From Lentzea sp. NBRC 105346 (GTDB lineage Bacteria; Actinomycetota; Actinomycetes; Mycobacteriales; Pseudonocardiaceae), in assembly GCF_030269605.1 (NCBI RefSeq), contig NZ_BSTQ01000002.1, positions 310,001-374,000 of the forward strand: 64,000 nucleotides of DNA, in the 5' to 3' direction. The number at the start of each line of letters is the position of its first letter. Position 1 is the stretch's first letter. Made by a program: the position numbers and the translations under genes. Below are positions 60,309 to 64,000 of this stretch, piece after piece. The notes beneath the pieces are model-generated. The model was not told the DNA's origin, did not search any database, and worked only from the letters and a program-made list of their open reading frames with translations.

Positions 60309-62450
60309 ATGGGCGAAGCGAACCCCGACGGACGAAGCATGCAGTCTTCTGTTCAGAACACCGTGCACAACAGCTCAGGTCCCGCACTGCAGATCGGCAC
60401 GATCGCGGGCGATGTGGTGGTGCACGGCCGGTTCACTCCGGACGGTCTCCCCCAGCAGGTTCCACCGGCTCCCCGCGGTTTCGTCGATCGTGAGTCGATG
60501 TTGTCCTGTTTGGACAGCACATTGCTCGGAAGTTCAGCCACACCAAGGCAGATCGCGGTGATCAGCGGTCTCGCCGGTGTCGGCAAGTCCGCGGTCGTGC
60601 GGCAGTGGGCGAACCGGGCGGCCGATCACTTTCCCGGCGGTCAGCTGTATGTCGACTACGCCGCCATTCGTACCGTCTCCGGCACACCGGTCAACGACGC
60701 GCTCGCCGAATGCCTGAGCGCGCTGGGCGTGCAGCAGGAGCACATTCCCGCCACGTTGTCCGCGCGGGCGAATCTGTTCCGGACCAGGACCGCGGGCACT
60801 CCCATTCTGGTCGTGCTCGACGACGTCACCGAACCCGCACAGGTACCGCCATTCGTACCCAACTCGAATGGCAGCGTCGTACTGGTCACGAGCACCGACC
60901 GGCTGGCCGAGCTCGCGCTCGACGGCGCGCACCTGTTCACGCTCGAACCGCTCGACGACGCGAGCGGCCTGTCGCTGCTGCGGGAGCTCTGCGGGCCCGC
61001 CAGGGTGCTGGCCGAGGCGCAGACGGCGGCGAAGCTCGTGGCGTTGTGCGCGGGGCTGCCGGTGGCGTTGCGCGTCGTCGCCGCGCGGCTGATGTCACGA
61101 CCGCAGTTGTCGATCGCCCGGCTGGCCGACGAGCTCGTGGACGAACGCACGCGGCTCGCCGCCTTCTCACTGCGAGGTGAACCACTGGTGTCCGCGGTGT
61201 TCGACAACGCCTACCGCAATCTCCCGCCGGGAGCCGCCGAGCTGTACCGCCGCCTCGGGATGGCGCCGGTGCGCACGATTCACGCCGAGATCGCCGCGGT
61301 GGTGCTCGACCGCCCGCGGCCGGAGGCCGCGCGGCTGCTCGAGTCGCTCGTCGACGCCTCGCTCGTGGAAGAGTTGCCCGGCAACGGTTTCGCCTTCCAC
61401 GATCTGGTGCGGCTGCACGCCCGGCATCGGGCGGAGGTGGAAGACCCCGCCGCGGAGCAGGAATCGGCGCTGGAGCGGATCCGCGACCATTATCTGCGCA
61501 AGACCGCGCTCGCCGACCGCGCGGTGATGGGCCGGCGCATGCGCATCGCAGATCCGGCACCTCTCCTTGCGGGCCAACCGGATCCGTTCACCGGTGAGCA
61601 CGGCCGGGCCGCCGCGCTGGACTGGCTGAGCGAGGAACGCGGCAACCTGCTGGAGGTGCTCACCGCGATGGCCGGCCGTGGCTGGGACGACGCGGTGTGG
61701 CGGCTGTCCGAGGCGATGCTCGCGTTGTACCTCAACCGCCGGTTCCTCGACGACTGGATCGAGGCGGCCGAGGTCGGCGCGGATTCGGCGGCACGGGTGG
61801 GCAACGCGGCGGCCGAGGCGCGCCTGCGCAGCGTGGTGTCCCGTGCCTACACCGAACTGGGTGAGCTCGACCGGGCCCGCGAGAACCTGGATCGGGCCCT
61901 GGTGCTCGCCGAGCAGTCGGGCGATCCGGTGCTGATCGCGTCGGTGTGGGAGTTCATCGGCCGATTTCGGGACCGCGTCGATCCGGGTGGTTCCCGAGAG
62001 GCCTATCAACAGGCGATAGAACGCAACATCGAGGCGGGTGAGGAAAGAGGCGTGGCTTTGGCCACGTACTTCCTGGGCTGCGCGATCAGCTCGCACGGCG
62101 ATCAGCGGGAGGCATTGGAAATCCTCCAACGCGCCCAGCGGCTGTTGCTCGCGGTGAATGACGAGCGCATGGCCGGTCGCGGGTCGATCAGCCTCGGGGT
62201 GGCGCATTTCCGCCACGGTGACGCGGAGGCGGCAAGACGCGAGCTGGAACGGGCGGTCCGGGTTTTCACCAAGTCGAAAGCGTCCTATTACGAGGCCGAG
62301 GCCAGGGAAGCGCTCGCCACAGTCGCCGAGCACGAGGGTGACCTGGACTCGGCGCGCGAGAACCTGGTGCGGGTGCTGGACATCCGCCGGGCCAGCGGTG
62401 CCCCGGACGTCGAGGGCCTAGTGGCCCACCTGCAGCGGCTGGACGCCTAG
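60309..62450 (+). CDS. NB-ARC-TPR STAND protein with amyloid-like N-terminal motif
   Basis: A 713-residue STAND NTPase. Walker A is SGLAGVGKSAVVRQW (86-100), Walker B is PILVVLDDVTEP, and GLPVALRVVAARLMS is the NB-ARC sensor; several TPR-like repeats follow (ALVLAEQSGDPVLIASVWEF and onwards). It has no helix-turn-helix, unlike AfsR. Residues 16-40 contain QNTVHNSSGPALQIGTIAGD, then VVVHG, which resembles the N-terminal amyloid-signalling (RHIM/BASS-like) motifs on actinobacterial NB-ARC proteins. Proteins of that kind are thought to nucleate a partner protein in cell-death or immune responses. No partner with the motif was seen nearby. The ATG at 60309 has GGAG upstream. Confidence 0.84.
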   Translation: MGEANPDGRSMQSSVQNTVHNSSGPALQIGTIAGDVVVHGRFTPDGLPQQVPPAPRGFVDRESMLSCLDSTLLGSSATPRQIAVISGLAGVGKSAVVRQWANRAADHFPGGQLYVDYAAIRTVSGTPVNDALAECLSALGVQQEHIPATLSARANLFRTRTAGTPILVVLDDVTEPAQVPPFVPNSNGSVVLVTSTDRLAELALDGAHLFTLEPLDDASGLSLLRELCGPARVLAEAQTAAKLVALCAGLPVALRVVAARLMSRPQLSIARLADELVDERTRLAAFSLRGEPLVSAVFDNAYRNLPPGAAELYRRLGMAPVRTIHAEIAAVVLDRPRPEAARLLESLVDASLVEELPGNGFAFHDLVRLHARHRAEVEDPAAEQESALERIRDHYLRKTALADRAVMGRRMRIADPAPLLAGQPDPFTGEHGRAAALDWLSEERGNLLEVLTAMAGRGWDDAVWRLSEAMLALYLNRRFLDDWIEAAEVGADSAARVGNAAAEARLRSVVSRAYTELGELDRARENLDRALVLAEQSGDPVLIASVWEFIGRFRDRVDPGGSREAYQQAIERNIEAGEERGVALATYFLGCAISSHGDQREALEILQRAQRLLLAVNDERMAGRGSISLGVAHFRHGDAEAARRELERAVRVFTKSKASYYEAEAREALATVAEHEGDLDSARENLVRVLDIRRASGAPDVEGLVAHLQRLDA

Positions 62451-62612
62451 TGGCGTGGCTCGCAACGTTGCCGTGGGAATTCGCGGTCAGATGGACGCAT
62501 CGTGGTGCCGGCCCCGCGTCCTCATCCTGGTTGGCTGTGGGCGTGGGGCCGGTGCCGCGAGGCGTCCCGCTGAGCGTGAATTCACCGCCAACGTTGCGAG
62601 TCACGCCACTAG
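62447..62612. repeat. 166-bp MITE-like inverted repeat between convergent genes
   Basis: Imperfect arms of about 70 nt pair across the whole interval between the NB-ARC-TPR stop and the stop of the glycosyltransferase-like gene. The outermost 11 bp are perfect (CTAGTGGCGTG and its complement) and both ends read CTAG; pairing resumes inside as CGCAACGTTG...CAACGTTGCG and GCCGGCCCC...GGGGCCGG, around a loop of about 30 nt. It could form a very long hairpin serving as bidirectional terminator. The size and perfect termini also suit a miniature inverted-repeat element. Confidence 0.75.
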
Positions 62613-62613
62613 C

Positions 62614-64000
62614 TCAGACCAGCGCGGAGCTGCGCCGGACCGTCATGACGGCGTCCGCGGCGCTCGTGTGCACGGCGATCCGGCCGGTCAGCTCTTTTTC
62701 GGCGACGAGCAGCAGGTAGCAGGCGAAGGCCGACACGGCGACCGGCAGGTCGCTCGTCACGCGGAACCGCTCGCCGCCGCGCACGAGGATCTCGCAGCCG
62801 CCCTCGCACGCGACCGCGATGATGCGGCTGTTGGGGGACTTCTCGGTAGCCAGGAACCGCAGGCGGTCGGCCGTCGCGCTGTCCGCAACGGACGCGGGAT
62901 CCACCAACACGGCGGCGTTGTGGTACTGCGTGAGGTGGCGTTCACCGAGCTCGACGACGAGCCGGCCGCCAGGGTGCCGGTTCTTGTCGCGAAAGGCATC
63001 GGGGTAGGTGTCCACCCGGACCTCACGGTCGCCGACGACTTCGCCGTACGCGCGCAGCGAGTGCACCCTACCGCTGTCCGGGGCAGGGACCGGGGCGGCG
63101 TGAACGGACAGTTCGCTGTCCGGAACGGGCCGCCCCGCCTTCTCGTAGCACAACGCGCGCAACAGCGGAGCGGCCTGACCGGGCCGCGCGATCATCCGCT
63201 CGACCAGGGCGGCCGCCCTGGTGTGGTCGTGCCCGGCGATCTCGTCCTCGATCTGCCGCCGCAGGTCGCCCGCCGGGTCGATGTGGCGGGCAGTGCGGCC
63301 CAACTCGGCCATCACGGTGCCGGGCACGACCTGGTCGCTGAACCCGGCCAGCAGCAGCGGCTTGTCGAGCATCGCGGCGTACAGGCTCGTGGATCCGTTG
63401 TCGCCGATGAACAGGTCGGAGGCGATCACGGCGCCGTGCCAGCCCTCGGCCGGCCCGATCAGCATGAGGCCGGACTCCAGGTGCGGCTTCAGCCACCGGC
63501 GAATGTTGTCCTCGCCTTCCCAAGACCACACACCGGGGTGCAAGAAAATGGCCAGTCGATACAACTCACAGGGCAGTTCTCCAAGCAACCGACCGATCAA
63601 TTCGAACTGCTTGCCGAACAACGACTTCTTACTCCACGTCGAGCCGATCGCGATCAAGCGCTGGTGATCGGAGACGCGCAGCGCCGCCCGATAGGCCGGG
63701 CGTTCACCCCGGCTGTCGAGCAGCAGGTCGAAGCTGCTGTCACCGACAAGCGCGGTCTTGCCGACGATCTCCTCGGTGATCTCCGCGAGCTGTCGCTCCT
63801 GATCCGGATGGGTCAGCCCCTGCGTGACGTGCCCCAGGCGCAGCACGTACGGGCACACCAGGCCGGACAACCTCGGTTCTCCGGTCTCCGCGTCCGGCAC
63901 GTACTTGTGGAAGCCGAGGCCGTGCGGCACGACGATGACGGGCTTCGACCTGAAGGCCGCCAGGTCGACCCGCTCGCTGGTGGTGATGACCAGGTCGCAG
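62614..64000 (-). CDS. CDP-glycerol/GT-B-like transferase (N-terminus outside the window)
   Basis: The last 462 residues of a protein whose start lies beyond the right edge; the frame reads open to the last base (CDLVITTSERVDLAAFRSKP). Features resemble GT-B-fold glycerophosphotransferases and related glycosyltransferases: VIVVPHGLGFHKY, IAIGSTWSKKSLFG (about 130 from the first visible residue), FLHPGVWSWEGEDNIRRWLK and FIGDNGSTSLYAAMLDKPLL, which matches the phosphate- or nucleotide-binding end of such folds. The C-terminal 130 residues are an added domain of unknown kind. A role in wall polymer or glycoconjugate synthesis is likely; the donor is not known. Confidence 0.7.
   Translation of the reverse strand, partial: CDLVITTSERVDLAAFRSKPVIVVPHGLGFHKYVPDAETGEPRLSGLVCPYVLRLGHVTQGLTHPDQERQLAEITEEIVGKTALVGDSSFDLLLDSRGERPAYRAALRVSDHQRLIAIGSTWSKKSLFGKQFELIGRLLGELPCELYRLAIFLHPGVWSWEGEDNIRRWLKPHLESGLMLIGPAEGWHGAVIASDLFIGDNGSTSLYAAMLDKPLLLAGFSDQVVPGTVMAELGRTARHIDPAGDLRRQIEDEIAGHDHTRAAALVERMIARPGQAAPLLRALCYEKAGRPVPDSELSVHAAPVPAPDSGRVHSLRAYGEVVGDREVRVDTYPDAFRDKNRHPGGRLVVELGERHLTQYHNAAVLVDPASVADSATADRLRFLATEKSPNSRIIAVACEGGCEILVRGGERFRVTSDLPVAVSAFACYLLLVAEKELTGRIAVHTSAADAVMTVRRSSALV

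Overview
The window is high-GC (about 70%) chromosomal DNA from a mycelial actinomycete. GTG starts, GGAGG-type ribosome sites, strong third-position GC, a DUF222-HNH gene, large LuxR (LAL) regulators, a stand-alone EccC-like ATPase and tandem LigD-type polymerase domains all fit the Pseudonocardiales (Lentzea, Saccharothrix or Amycolatopsis-like). This is inferred from gene content; no rRNA or other marker is present. I saw no tRNA, rRNA or CRISPR array, and no phage or plasmid core genes.

0-9.9 kb: a truncated sugar-binding lipoprotein gene (XylF-like), a secreted GH3 beta-glucosidase with a CebR-like operator, a stand-alone three-domain EccC-like ATPase, an unusual glutamyl-tRNA synthetase resembling the Clostridium type, a small helical protein, a zinc alcohol dehydrogenase and a YciO/Sua5 protein. 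9.9-11.6 kb: a DUF222-HNH nuclease gene enclosed by about 160-bp inverted repeats, each with a 60-bp palindrome at its outer end. 11.6-17.5 kb: a secreted KP-43-like subtilase, a CoA-binding protein, an ECF sigma factor with a membrane partner, two PucR-type regulators and a Crp-family regulator.

17.5-31.9 kb is the most unusual stretch. A translationally coupled set runs on the minus strand: a PAS-LuxR regulator, a LuxI/FeeM-like GNAT acyltransferase and a cytochrome P450, followed by an IclR regulator. Behind it lies a chain of three giant LAL-type ATPase regulators. The middle one has lost both its Walker A lysine and its DNA-binding domain. Next come a truncated macrolide-type glycosyltransferase and two related small proteins that face each other across a 140-bp direct repeat. 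The set looks like a signal-making and signal-sensing unit, but its product is unknown.

31.9-46.4 kb is a mosaic of regulator/enzyme pairs, several with visible palindromic operators: XRE-cupin with a thioredoxin-reductase-like protein, ArsR with a truncated-P450/PEP-mutase fusion, and HxlR with a ketopantoate reductase. It also holds an epoxide hydrolase, two tandem LigD-type polymerases, DinB, a NagZ-like GH3 enzyme, an RsbW-like ATPase, a PaaK-like ligase, a PH-domain protein, a second ECF sigma module, and a MEDS sensor. 46.4-47.0 kb is a gene-free array of degenerate 9-bp repeats. 47-64 kb: an NB-ARC LuxR regulator divergent from an nSTAND1-WD40 protein, a GH27 alpha-galactosidase, a PhnB-like protein, an ABC exporter plus aminoglycoside-phosphotransferase-like operon, a SnoaL/LysR divergent pair, a lytic transglycosylase, an NB-ARC-TPR protein with an amyloid-like N-terminal motif, and a glycosyltransferase-like gene that runs off the right edge. 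The last two converge on a 166-bp MITE-like inverted repeat.
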